A stretch of DNA of 64,000 nt. It comes from 66-474 sp044464225 (GTDB taxonomy: Bacteria; Pseudomonadota; Gammaproteobacteria; Xanthomonadales; Rhodanobacteraceae). The DNA lies in assembly GCA_044464225.1 (NCBI GenBank), contig JBIQLN010000003.1:62001-126000 (forward strand), written 5' to 3'. Every line of letters starts with the position of its first letter. The first letter of the stretch is position 1. This document shows, piece after piece, positions 35,516 to 43,239 of the stretch. Position numbers and translations under genes: made by a program. The notes beneath the pieces were generated by a model, which was not told the DNA's origin, did no database searches, and saw only the letters and a list, made by a program, of their open reading frames with translations.

Positions 35516-36850
35516 ATGAACGAAGCGCGGTCGCAATCCATCGATCTCCTGATCTTCGCCCGCTGGATCGTGCCGGTCGAGCCCGATCATGTGGTGCTGG
35601 AAGGCCACGCCGTCGCGGTCGACCAAGGGACAATCGTCGACGTGCTTCCCGCAAGCGAGGCTGCTGCGAAGTACACCCCGCGTGAGCGCGTCGACCTGCC
35701 CGAACACGCATTGATGCCGGGCCTGGTCAACGCGCACACCCACAACCCGATGACCTTGCTGCGTGGTCTCGCGGACGACCTGCCGCTGATGACCTGGCTG
35801 CGCGAGCACATCTGGCCGGTCGAGGCCAAGGTGATCGGGCCTGAGTTCGTGCGCGACGGCGTGGAACTCGCGATCGCCGAGATGCTGCGCGGCGGAACGA
35901 CCTGCTGCAGCGAAAACTATTTCTTTCCCGACGCGCAGGCGCAGGCGTACAAGGCCTACGGGTTCCGCGCGATGGTGGCGTTGCCGATCATCGAGTTTCC
36001 GAGCGCCTGGGCAAAGACGCGCGATGAATACTTCGAGCGCGCGATGGCGGTGCATGACCAATACAGCGGCGATCCGATGGTCGGCACCACCTTCGGGCCG
36101 CACGCGCCGTACACGGTGACCGACGAATCCTTCGCGCGCATCCGCACGCTGTCCGACCAGCTCGACATTCCCGTGCACCTGCACCTGATGGAAACGGCGC
36201 AGGAAGTCGAGGACGGCAAACGCGAACACGATGGCCTGCGTCCGATGCAGCGGCTGCAGAAGCTAGGGCTCGTGAACGATCGCCTGATCGCGGTGCACAT
36301 GACCCAGGTGAGCGATCCGGAAATCGTGCTGTGTGCCGAAGCCGGCGCGTCGGTGGTGCACTGCCCGGAATCGAATCTCAAACTCGCGTCCGGATTCTGT
36401 CCTGCCGAAAAACTGCGGCGTGGCGGCGTCAACCTTGCGCTCGGAACCGACGGGTGCGCGTCAAACAACGACCTCGACATGTTCGGCGAATTGCGCACTG
36501 CCGCCTTGCTGGCGAAAGGCGTGGCGGGCGACGCCGCGGCCTTCGACGATGCATTCGCGCTGCGCGCCGCCACGTTGAATGGCGCGAAAGCGCTGCAGCT
36601 CGACGCAAGCATCGGATCCATCGAGGCCGGCAAGCGCGCCGACCTGGTTGCGGTGAGGATGGACGAAGTCGAAACGCAACCGCTCTACAATGTGGTTTCG
36701 CACCTCGCCTACGCCGTCTCGCGTCGACAGGTCAGCGACGTCTGGATCGATGGCGCGCGCAAACTCGAGCATGGCGCACTGGTCGGTTTCGACCTTGCCG
36801 GCGTGCTGGAAAAGGCCCGCCGCTGGCGCGAGCGGATCGCCGCCCTTTGA
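35516..36850 (+). CDS. mtaD: TRZ/ATZ-family amidohydrolase, probable 5'-methylthioadenosine / S-adenosylhomocysteine deaminase
   Basis: Metal-dependent deaminase of the amidohydrolase superfamily, 444 residues. Metal-site motifs are LMPGLVNAHTHNPMTLLRG at about 65-83 and PVHLHLMETAQEVED, then HCPESNLKLASGFCP and GTDGCASNNDLDMFGE with the catalytic Asp. The C-terminal IEAGKRADLVAV is typical of this superfamily. In Pseudomonas the mtaD-ubiG-mupP order is conserved, and the same order here supports deamination of methylthioadenosine as the role; chlorohydrolase or guanine deaminase relatives are less likely. It is the first gene of a six-gene operon. Confidence 0.85.
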   Translation: MNEARSQSIDLLIFARWIVPVEPDHVVLEGHAVAVDQGTIVDVLPASEAAAKYTPRERVDLPEHALMPGLVNAHTHNPMTLLRGLADDLPLMTWLREHIWPVEAKVIGPEFVRDGVELAIAEMLRGGTTCCSENYFFPDAQAQAYKAYGFRAMVALPIIEFPSAWAKTRDEYFERAMAVHDQYSGDPMVGTTFGPHAPYTVTDESFARIRTLSDQLDIPVHLHLMETAQEVEDGKREHDGLRPMQRLQKLGLVNDRLIAVHMTQVSDPEIVLCAEAGASVVHCPESNLKLASGFCPAEKLRRGGVNLALGTDGCASNNDLDMFGELRTAALLAKGVAGDAAAFDDAFALRAATLNGAKALQLDASIGSIEAGKRADLVAVRMDEVETQPLYNVVSHLAYAVSRRQVSDVWIDGARKLEHGALVGFDLAGVLEKARRWRERIAAL

Positions 36851-36863
36851 CGCCGGAGCTCCG

Positions 36864-37136
36864 ATGAAGCAGTACCTGATCCTCACGATGCGCACCCCGG
36901 AATTCGACGCGAACGTCATCGCGGCCCACCGCACGCATCTCGATGCCTTGAGGGGGCGTGGCGTTCTGGATGCCTCCGGTCCGTTCACCGACAAATCGGG
37001 CGGCGCCTACCTGATCCGTGCCGAATCACTGGAGGATGCACGCGCCCTCGCGTTTGCCGATCCCCTCCACCTGACGGGCTCATCGGAAATCACGGTGCGC
37101 GAGTGGGATGTCACGCGTGCGGCGGTGGAAGCATGA
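36864..37136 (+). CDS. YciI-like small protein
   Basis: 90-residue protein with the ferredoxin-like dimeric fold of the YciI/YCII family. Visible features are an initial strand KQYLILTMRT, the helix AAHRTHLDALRGRGVL carrying the conserved His, and ASGPFTD with the conserved Asp region, followed by a LEDARALAFADPLHLTG helix. The function of the family is mostly unknown. It starts 13 bp after the deaminase stop and its stop overlaps the ubiG start (ATGA), so it is co-translated with ubiG. Confidence 0.85.
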   Translation: MKQYLILTMRTPEFDANVIAAHRTHLDALRGRGVLDASGPFTDKSGGAYLIRAESLEDARALAFADPLHLTGSSEITVREWDVTRAAVEA

Positions 37137-37879
37137 ATGCCAGCGCACCCAACGTGGATCCGGAAGAGCTTGCCCGTTTCGGCAAACTCGCCCATCGCTG
37201 GTGGGATCCCGACGGCGAGTCCCGGCCATTGCACGACCTCAATCCGGTGCGACTCGGATTCGTCGCCGAGCGGGTTTCGCTGCCGGGGGCGAAGGTGGCG
37301 GACATCGGCTGCGGCGGCGGTCTGCTCAGCGAGGCGCTGGCGAAGGCGGGCGCGGATGTCACCGCGATCGACCTAGCGCCGGAAGTCATCGAGGTGGCGA
37401 AACTGCACCTGCACGAAACCAACGCCGCGTTGGCGTCGCCCATCGCAATCGATTACAGGCTCTCATCCTCCCGCGAACTTGCGACAGCGGAACCCGCCGC
37501 GTTCGACGCGGTGTGCTGCATGGAACTGATCGAGCACGTGCCCGATCCCGCTGCGCTGGTGAAGGATCTGGCAGCGCTGGTCAAGCCCGGCGGCAAGGTA
37601 TTCCTGTCGACGCTCAACCGCACGCCGGCGAGTTTCGCCACCGCCATCATCGGTGCCGAATACGTGGCGCGGCTGTTGCCGCGCGGAACCCACGATTACC
37701 GGCAATTCCTGAAGCCGTCGGAGCTTGCCACCCTGTTGCGCCGGGCCGGGCTGATGCTCGACGAAATCTCCGGAATCGGGTACAACCCGTTGAACCGAAA
37801 GGCTTGGCTCACGCGCCGTACCGCGATCAATTACATGGTTTGCGCCAGCAGCGTACCGGATCAAAGCCGCGCCGCATGA
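37133..37879 (+). CDS. ubiG: Ubiquinone biosynthesis O-methyltransferase UbiG
   Basis: S-adenosylmethionine-dependent enzyme that carries out both O-methylations in ubiquinone synthesis, 248 residues. The N-terminus ELARFGKLAHRWWDPDGESRPLHDLNPVRL is characteristic of UbiG. The SAM-binding motif is VADIGCGGGLLSEALAKAGADVTAIDLAPE, and CMELIEHVPDP and FLSTLNRTPASF follow. It overlaps its neighbours by ATGA on both sides, which makes the order YciI-ubiG-phosphatase a translationally coupled unit. Confidence 0.96.
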   Translation: MNASAPNVDPEELARFGKLAHRWWDPDGESRPLHDLNPVRLGFVAERVSLPGAKVADIGCGGGLLSEALAKAGADVTAIDLAPEVIEVAKLHLHETNAALASPIAIDYRLSSSRELATAEPAAFDAVCCMELIEHVPDPAALVKDLAALVKPGGKVFLSTLNRTPASFATAIIGAEYVARLLPRGTHDYRQFLKPSELATLLRRAGLMLDEISGIGYNPLNRKAWLTRRTAINYMVCASSVPDQSRAA

Positions 37880-38541
37880 AGGTCGTTCCGCAACCGCTCG
37901 GCGGGGTCTTCTTCGATCTCGACGGCACGCTGGCCGATTCGGCGCGCGACATGCACGACGCGCTCGCCGGGTTGTGTCGCGAACACGATATCGAGGTACC
38001 GCGTTACGAAGTGGTACGCGAAACCGTCTCGCGCGGTGCGCGTGCCGTGTTGCGCTGCGCGGTCGGCGACGATGAAGCGCGGGTCGACGAAGTGATGCCG
38101 CGGTTCCTGGAACTCTACGTCGCCACCGGCATGGTGAACACCCATGCCTTCGCCGGCATGGATCTCGTGTTGCAACGACTCGAAGCGCAAGGTGTGCCTT
38201 GGGGCGTGGTCAGCAACAAGGCCGGCTCGCTGGTCGCGCTGGTGATGAACAAGCTGGGTTATGGGGCGCGCGCCGCCGCGGTGGTGGGCGGCGACACCCT
38301 GGCCAGGCGCAAGCCGGATCCGGACCCGGTGCTGCACGCTTGTGCGCTGGCCGGCGTCGAGCCCGCGCAATGCGTGTACGTGGGCGATGATCCGCGCGAC
38401 GTCATGGCCGGGCGCGGGGCCGGCCTGTACACGGTGGCTGCGGGCTGGGGCTATCTGGATGGCGCCGATCCGCAGGCGTGGGGGGCGGACGCGATCAGCG
38501 CAGATCCGCATCAGCTCGCCACATTGCTGGGTCTGGCATGA
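37876..38541 (+). CDS. mupP: HAD-family phosphatase, probable N-acetylmuramic acid 6-phosphate phosphatase MupP (Gph-like)
   Basis: Haloacid-dehalogenase phosphatase of 221 residues. Motif I is FFDLDGTLADS (about 12-22), motif II is VVSNKAGS, and motif III/IV is RRKPDPDPVLHAC with VGDDPRDVMAGRGAG. By sequence alone it could be phosphoglycolate phosphatase (Gph). The position directly after ubiG matches mupP of Pseudomonas, which dephosphorylates MurNAc-6-phosphate in peptidoglycan recycling, so I prefer that name. The start overlaps the ubiG stop. Confidence 0.8.
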   Translation: MKVVPQPLGGVFFDLDGTLADSARDMHDALAGLCREHDIEVPRYEVVRETVSRGARAVLRCAVGDDEARVDEVMPRFLELYVATGMVNTHAFAGMDLVLQRLEAQGVPWGVVSNKAGSLVALVMNKLGYGARAAAVVGGDTLARRKPDPDPVLHACALAGVEPAQCVYVGDDPRDVMAGRGAGLYTVAAGWGYLDGADPQAWGADAISADPHQLATLLGLA

Positions 38542-39386
38542 GCGAGAGCGCCTTCGACGCCTACCTGACGCAGTGGCGGGATGCGAGCCCCCAGCGTGCC
38601 ATCGCCTGGCGGTTCCTGTGCCCCGCCGAACGCAACCGGTTCGGAGCCACGGCGGCGCTGGTGCAGGAGTGGCGCAAGGCCGTCCGCGAGGTACGCGAGT
38701 CGCAGGTTGCGGCGGTCAAGCTCGGTTGGTGGCGTGAGGAAATGCAACGCGCCGGCCAGGGCGAGGCCCGCCACCCGTTGACGCAGGCACTGTTCGCCGA
38801 CGTCCGGGTGCAGTCGATTCCCCTGCCGTACTGGACAGCGCCGGTCGACGCCGCGATCGGCATGCTGGCGTTGCCATTGCCCGCGAATGTCGCGGCACAG
38901 TGGGATGCGGCAGCGCCCTTCGCGGATGCGGTCGCGGCGCTGGAAACGCGTGTGTGGTTCGGCGAAGGCGCCGACCCTGCGCGGATGGCGCAGGTCGTCC
39001 TGTTGGCAGGCGCGGTATCGGTCGCGCGTGCGCTGCCCACGGAGGTCGAACACGGACGCTCACCCGTCCCGATGAACCTGCTCGCCCGCCACGGGCTGAC
39101 GATCGAGGCGCTCGGCCGGGACGGAGCCGAGCGTCGCGCGGCGTTGCGCGACTATGTCGGCGAACTCGAACGCATCGCGGTGGACGCCGCTAGAATGCAA
39201 GGCCCGCTGACATTGTTCCGCGCCGTCGATCTGCAGCGCGACCGGCAGGCAATCGAGCGCGCCACGCGCGCCGAAGACCCGCTTGCCGCGTTGCATGCGC
39301 CTGCGCACGGAGTGGGCAATGTGTTGAAAATCTGGCGGGCGGCCCGCAAATGGCGGGGCATGGTTCGCAACGAGTCCCACGCATGA
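38538..39386 (+). CDS. Squalene/phytoene synthase-like protein without aspartate motifs
   Basis: All-helical protein of 282 residues from the squalene/phytoene synthase superfamily. Recognisable parts are the N-terminal RFLCPAERNRFGATAALVQEWRKAVREV and KLGWWREEMQRAGQGEARHPLTQAL. The region that normally holds the second DxxxD (RD..ED before GRxxxP) reads ARALPTEVEHGRSPVPMNLLARHGL, so the metal-binding aspartates are absent; the first DxxxD is also missing. It is therefore unlikely to be a prenyl synthase. It overlaps both neighbours by ATGA. Eukaryotic relatives with similar loss, such as NDUFAF6, act in respiratory-complex assembly, so a quinone or respiratory link is conceivable here. Confidence 0.75.
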   Translation: MSESAFDAYLTQWRDASPQRAIAWRFLCPAERNRFGATAALVQEWRKAVREVRESQVAAVKLGWWREEMQRAGQGEARHPLTQALFADVRVQSIPLPYWTAPVDAAIGMLALPLPANVAAQWDAAAPFADAVAALETRVWFGEGADPARMAQVVLLAGAVSVARALPTEVEHGRSPVPMNLLARHGLTIEALGRDGAERRAALRDYVGELERIAVDAARMQGPLTLFRAVDLQRDRQAIERATRAEDPLAALHAPAHGVGNVLKIWRAARKWRGMVRNESHA

Positions 39387-40306
39387 GCATCGTTCCCGAC
39401 AACGCACGCCTGCCCGATGTCGCTGTTGGCGCACAGCCGGAGGCGGGCGGTGCGCTGGACTGGGTCGGCATGGACGGCATCGACCTGCCCGTGCGTTGCG
39501 CGGACGGGCAGGGTGGCACCGCCACGGTGCCTGCGCGGGTGTCCGTGCAAGTGAACCTGAGGGATCCCGCGGCGCGCGGCATCCACATGTCGCGGCTGTA
39601 TCTTGCACTCGAAAAGGCGCTGGGCGAACAGGCGCTGACACCGTCGGGCCTGTGCAGCCTGCTTCATGCCCTGGTGGCGTCCCACGCGGATCTTTCCAGC
39701 CGTGTCCGGCTGCGCATCGAATACACGCAACTGCTGAAGCGGCGCGCACTGGTCAGCGACAACGCGGGGTGGCGCGCGTACCCGGTCACGGTCGAGGCGC
39801 AGCTGCGGGACGACCACTTCGGCCTGCAGCTGGGTTGTGAAGTGACGTATTCATCGACGTGCCCGGCTTCGGCAGCGCTGTCACGGCAACTCAACCAGCA
39901 GCGGTTCGACGAGGATTTTGCCGATACCGTGCCATCACAGCGCGCGGTGCGCGAATGGCTGGGTTCCGAGCGCGGCATGGCTGCGACCCCGCATGCGCAG
40001 CGCAGCACGGCGACGGTCAAGGTGCGCCTTGCGCCGGGTTTCGACCTGCCGGTTTCGGAGTTGGTCGACGCGGTCGAAGGCGCGCTGGCGACCCCGGTAC
40101 AGGCCGCCGTCAAGCGCGAGGACGAACAGGCCTTCGCCAAACTGAATGCCGAAAACCTGATGTTCTGCGAAGACGCCGTGCGCCGCATTCGTGCCGCACT
40201 CGATGCCGACGAGCGCATCGCCGGCTACCGCATCCGTGCCGCGCACCACGAAAGCCTGCACCCGCACGACGCGGTGGCGGAAGCATCCAGGGATTTTCCG
40301 CTGTAG
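39383..40306 (+). CDS. folE2: GTP cyclohydrolase FolE2 (type IB)
   Basis: Converts GTP to 7,8-dihydroneopterin triphosphate for folate and queuosine precursors; 307 residues. FolE2 enzymes use other metals when zinc is limiting and are Zur-controlled in some bacteria. Motifs include VSVQVNLRDPAARGIHMSRL near 55, the active-site cysteine in TYSSTCPASAALSRQL, and ENLMFCEDAVRRI with the conserved Glu near the end. The start overlaps the previous stop. Its own stop is the TAG of a GTAGGAGC arm of a repeat shared with the opposite-strand dihydroorotase. I see no Zur box next to it because it is deep in an operon. Confidence 0.93.
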   Translation: MSIVPDNARLPDVAVGAQPEAGGALDWVGMDGIDLPVRCADGQGGTATVPARVSVQVNLRDPAARGIHMSRLYLALEKALGEQALTPSGLCSLLHALVASHADLSSRVRLRIEYTQLLKRRALVSDNAGWRAYPVTVEAQLRDDHFGLQLGCEVTYSSTCPASAALSRQLNQQRFDEDFADTVPSQRAVREWLGSERGMAATPHAQRSTATVKVRLAPGFDLPVSELVDAVEGALATPVQAAVKREDEQAFAKLNAENLMFCEDAVRRIRAALDADERIAGYRIRAAHHESLHPHDAVAEASRDFPL

Positions 40307-40365
40307 GAGCGCGCCATGCGCGCGACGGCTCCCGCGATGACCGGTTCGCGCAGGCGCGCTCCTAC
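40303..40365. repeat. GTAGGAGCGCGCC hairpin between convergent genes
   Basis: A 13-bp perfect inverted repeat, GTAGGAGCGCGCC at 40303-40315 against its complement at 40353-40365, extended by TGCGCG with a one-base bulge. The TAG in the left arm is the stop of folE2 and the TAG in the right arm, read on the other strand, is the stop of dihydroorotase. It resembles REP-type intergenic elements and may also act as a two-way terminator or mRNA stabiliser. Confidence 0.8.
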
Positions 40366-41696
40366 CGGGCAAAAGCCAGGCGCATGCCCGTTGGAGCGTC
40401 GAGGATTTTTCCGTCGCGTGCGACCAGATTCCCGTTGACGAACGTGGCCGCGACGCTTGCGCGGAAGGTATCGCCCTCGAATGGCGACCAGCCGCATTTC
40501 GACAGCACCTGATCCTTGCGCACCACCTCCGGTTTCGCCGGGTCGACCAGCGTCAGGTCGGCGAAATACCCTTCGCGGAGATAGCCGCGATCCTTGATCG
40601 CGAACAGCGTCCCCGGTGCGTGCGCGTACGCTTCGACCAGCCGTTCGAGCGTGAAGTCGCCGCGAAACACCGATTCCAGCGCCGACTGCAGCGCGAACTG
40701 GATCAGCGGAATGCCCGACGGGCAATGGGTATACGGATTGTCCTTCTCCACCGACAGGTGCGGCGCGTGGTCGGTGGCCAGGATGTCGACGCGCGTATCG
40801 GCCAACGCCCGCGTCAGCGCTTCGCGATCCGACGCCGCCTTGATCGCGGGGTTGCACTTGATCCTGCCGCCCAGCGTCGCGTAGTCGGCATCGCTGTAGC
40901 GCAGGAAATGCACGCAGGTTTCCGACGTGATCTTCTTGCTGGCGATCGGTCCGGGTTCGAACATCGCCAGCTCGTCGGCGGTCGAAACGTGCAACACGTG
41001 CAGGCGCGTGCCGTGGCGGCGCGCCGTTTCGACGGCCCATTTCGTGGATTCGAGGCACGCTTCGCGCGAGCGGATTTCCGGGTGCAGCCGCATCGGGATC
41101 TCGTCGCCGTATTCGGCTTTCGCGCGATCGAGATTCGCATGGATGATGTGGCTGTCTTCGCAATGCACCACCACCGTCACCGGCGATTCGCGGAACACGC
41201 CGTCCAGCGCGTGCGGATCGCTGACGCAAAGATTGCCCGTCGATTCGCACAGGAACACCTTCACGCCGGGCACCTGGCGCGGATCGAGCGCGCGGATCGC
41301 ACCGAGGTTGTCGTTGCTGGCACCGAAGTAGAAGGCGTAATTGGCGAGCGAAGTGCGTGATGCGATCGCGTATTTGTCTTCCAGCAATGCGTGCGTCAGC
41401 GTCGCCGGTTTCGTGTTCGGCATGTCGATGAAGCTGGTGACGCCACCCGCGACCGCCGCGCGTGATTCGGACGCGATATCGGCCTTCGCGGTGTAGCCGG
41501 GCTCCCGGAAGTGCACGTGGTCGTCGATCATGCCGGGCAGCAGCCACAGTCCCGATGCATCGAAGACCTTTTCGCCCGCGCGGGCGCCGAGATCGCCGCC
41601 GATCTCCGCGATGCGCCGGTCCCGGATCCGCAGGTCGGCCTGGAAGCGGCGGCCTTCATTGACGAGTTCGGCGTTCTTGATCAGCCAGTCGGCCAT
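40362..41696 (-). CDS. pyrC: Dihydroorotase
   Basis: Zinc amidohydrolase that cyclises carbamoyl-aspartate to dihydroorotate in pyrimidine synthesis, 444 residues (long, class I-like type, not the 348-residue E. coli type). The metal site DDHVHFREPGYTAKADI is at about 58-74. HVLHVSTADEL and the catalytic LATDHAPHLSVEKDNPY (Asp) follow, and the C-terminal VNGNLVARDG is the usual composite-domain end. The motif RIKCNPAIK is also typical. The start codon abuts the yidD stop, so the two are co-transcribed. The gene could instead encode an allantoinase-like relative, but dihydroorotase is more likely. Confidence 0.92.
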   Translation of the reverse strand: MADWLIKNAELVNEGRRFQADLRIRDRRIAEIGGDLGARAGEKVFDASGLWLLPGMIDDHVHFREPGYTAKADIASESRAAVAGGVTSFIDMPNTKPATLTHALLEDKYAIASRTSLANYAFYFGASNDNLGAIRALDPRQVPGVKVFLCESTGNLCVSDPHALDGVFRESPVTVVVHCEDSHIIHANLDRAKAEYGDEIPMRLHPEIRSREACLESTKWAVETARRHGTRLHVLHVSTADELAMFEPGPIASKKITSETCVHFLRYSDADYATLGGRIKCNPAIKAASDREALTRALADTRVDILATDHAPHLSVEKDNPYTHCPSGIPLIQFALQSALESVFRGDFTLERLVEAYAHAPGTLFAIKDRGYLREGYFADLTLVDPAKPEVVRKDQVLSKCGWSPFEGDTFRASVAATFVNGNLVARDGKILDAPTGMRLAFAR

Positions 41697-41951
41697 TCAG
41701 TGTTCTCCATGGGGGTGCCGGCAACGCCGCAGCGTGAAGTGTTCGGGCACCGGGTCATCACCGCCTTCACAAAGCGGTTGGCAGCGCAGGATACGCCATG
41801 CCGCAAGCACGCTGCCCCGCAGTGGACCGTGACGCGCGATGGCGATGCGCGCATACGTCGAGCACGTCGGGTAGAACCGGCAACGCGCACCCAGCAACGG
41901 GCTCAGCAGCCGCTTGTAGGCGGCAATCAGGAACAACAGCAGGCGTGTCAC
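41697..41951 (-). CDS. yidD: Membrane protein insertion efficiency factor YidD
   Basis: Small inner-membrane-associated protein of 84 residues that assists YidC-dependent insertion. The signature is AAYKRLLSPLLGARCRFYPTC (split here by family convention), followed by STYARIAIARHGPLRG and GGDDPVPEHF, with the paired cysteines conserved. The start is a GTG at 41951; the open frame continues far upstream in a Gly/Arg-rich reading antisense to dksA, which is not real. It normally lies in rpmH-rnpA-yidD-yidC near the origin, whereas here it is coupled to dihydroorotase. Confidence 0.9.
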   Translation of the reverse strand: MTRLLLFLIAAYKRLLSPLLGARCRFYPTCSTYARIAIARHGPLRGSVLAAWRILRCQPLCEGGDDPVPEHFTLRRCRHPHGEH

Positions 41952-42071
41952 GGGCGGGCGCCGTCCGCTTGGGGAAAAGGGCGCGGACGGGGCTTTTGAA
42001 ATTGGTTGCCCGACCGCATTGACTACGCTATAACACGCGGTCGCATCTCCACAACCTCGAGTGCACAGGAC

Positions 42072-42971
42072 ATGGCAAAACCGAAACACGGCGCTGCCAA
42101 GCGCAGCGGCAAGCAGGCGAAGTCCTCGGCCAAGCCGGCCAAGGCCCGGTCCGCCAAGAAGGCGGCCGCAAAGCCGGCGCGCAAGGCCGCGGTCAAAACC
42201 GTGCACAAGACCTCCACGAAAGTCGCCAAGGCGGTCAAGAAGCCGGCCCGTACCGCCACCAAGGCGGTGAAGAAGGTGAGTGCCAAGAAGGCCGCCCCAA
42301 CCTCCACCATCAAGAACAAATCCAAGATTCCCGCCGTGAAGAAAGCTGCTCCCGCAAAAAAACACAATGACACGCCGAAAAAGCCGGCGCCCGCCCATGC
42401 TGCCGCGGCTGAACACGACACCTCGCGTGCGGCACACCAGTCGGCCCGCAAGCACCACCCGAAGCCCGTCGGGGGGGTCGCTGCCCGCCTGAGCGTCGGT
42501 GCCGCCACCGAGCAGACCATCACCCGCGAGGATGGGCGCTACGCGCTGCCGGCCAGCGTCAACATCGAGCTGCCGAAGGGGTACCGTCCGTCTTCCAAAG
42601 AGGAATACATGAATCCGAAGCATCTGGCGTACTTCCGCCAGAAGCTGAAGGACTGGCGCGACCAGCTGGTCGAGGAATCGCGCCAGACCATGGAGAACCT
42701 CCGGGAAGAAGTGCGTGACGTCGGCGACGACGCCGAACGCGCGACCCGGGAAACCGAGAACTCGCTGGAGCTTCGCACCCGCGATCGCTACCGCAAGCTG
42801 ATTTCGAAGATCGAAAAGGCGCTGCGCAAGATCGAGGAAGGCCGCTACGGTTATTGCGAGGAAACCGACGAGGAAATCGGCCTGGAGCGCCTCGAGGCGC
42901 GCCCGATCGCCACCCTGTCCCTGGATGCACAGGAACGTCGCGAACACCTGCAGAAGCAGATGGGCGATTGA
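42072..42971 (+). CDS. dksA: RNA polymerase-binding factor DksA with Lys/Ala-rich N-terminal extension
   Basis: Transcription factor that works with ppGpp in the secondary channel of RNA polymerase; 299 residues against 151 in E. coli. Residues 1 to about 130 are rich in Lys, Ala and Pro with PAKKA-type repeats like histone H1 tails and may bind DNA or RNA. The DksA core follows from YRPSSKEEYMNPKHLAYFRQKL. The coiled-coil tip retains the DxxDxA motif (DVGDDA). The zinc-finger region keeps a single cysteine (C262 in YGYCEETDEEIGLERLEARP); the other three positions are Thr, Ser and Asp, as in several non-enteric DksA proteins. It is divergent from yidD. Confidence 0.93.
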   Translation: MAKPKHGAAKRSGKQAKSSAKPAKARSAKKAAAKPARKAAVKTVHKTSTKVAKAVKKPARTATKAVKKVSAKKAAPTSTIKNKSKIPAVKKAAPAKKHNDTPKKPAPAHAAAAEHDTSRAAHQSARKHHPKPVGGVAARLSVGAATEQTITREDGRYALPASVNIELPKGYRPSSKEEYMNPKHLAYFRQKLKDWRDQLVEESRQTMENLREEVRDVGDDAERATRETENSLELRTRDRYRKLISKIEKALRKIEEGRYGYCEETDEEIGLERLEARPIATLSLDAQERREHLQKQMGD

Positions 42972-42981
42972 CAGCGGTTTC

Positions 42982-43087
42982 GCAGGTGGGCCGACCGCGG
43001 CTCTGTCGCGGGAACCCCAACGTGGACTGGATCATTGCGTATCGTTGGGCTGATTCCGGGCTGCGCCCGGAATCAGCCCAACCCGCG
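42982..43087. repeat. TTGGGCT-family dispersed inverted repeat, copy 3
   Basis: Lies 10 bp after the dksA stop. The left end is GCAGGTGGGCC, the centre has TCGTTGGGCTGATTCCGGGC, and the right end is CCGGAATCAGCCCAACCCGC, so the right half forms a strong internal hairpin (GGGCTGATTCCGGGC paired with GCCCGGAATCAGCCC). It may double as the dksA terminator, although no T run follows. Confidence 0.7.
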
Positions 43088-43156
43088 TGTTGCCTGGACA
43101 TCACGTGTCGCCCTGCGAAGTGTGCCCTCCCGGCGCGCGAAACTGCGCACCCGGTG

Positions 43157-43185
43157 CTTGATCGGGCGCCGTGCCGCCTCCATCC
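43157..43185 (+). promoter_or_regulatory. Possible heat-shock (sigma-32-like) promoter of lon
   Basis: CTTGATC at 43157-43163 and CTCCATCC at 43178-43185, separated by 14 bp, resemble the sigma-32 pattern CTTGAAA-N11-16-CCCCATNT with two or three mismatches. The position, about 55 bp before the lon ATG, and heat-shock control of lon in other proteobacteria make it plausible. The match is not strong. Confidence 0.3.
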
Positions 43186-43239
43186 TCATGGGAACGCCCG
43201 CATTCGCGGGTTCGAAGCATTTGCGACCCTGAATCCGAC

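Noticed and set aside
42855..42920. Loss of three of four zinc-finger cysteines in DksA as a novel feature
   Set aside because: DksA proteins with YGYCEETGEPI and ATLSLEAQER-like sequences are common outside enterics, so the change is not new.
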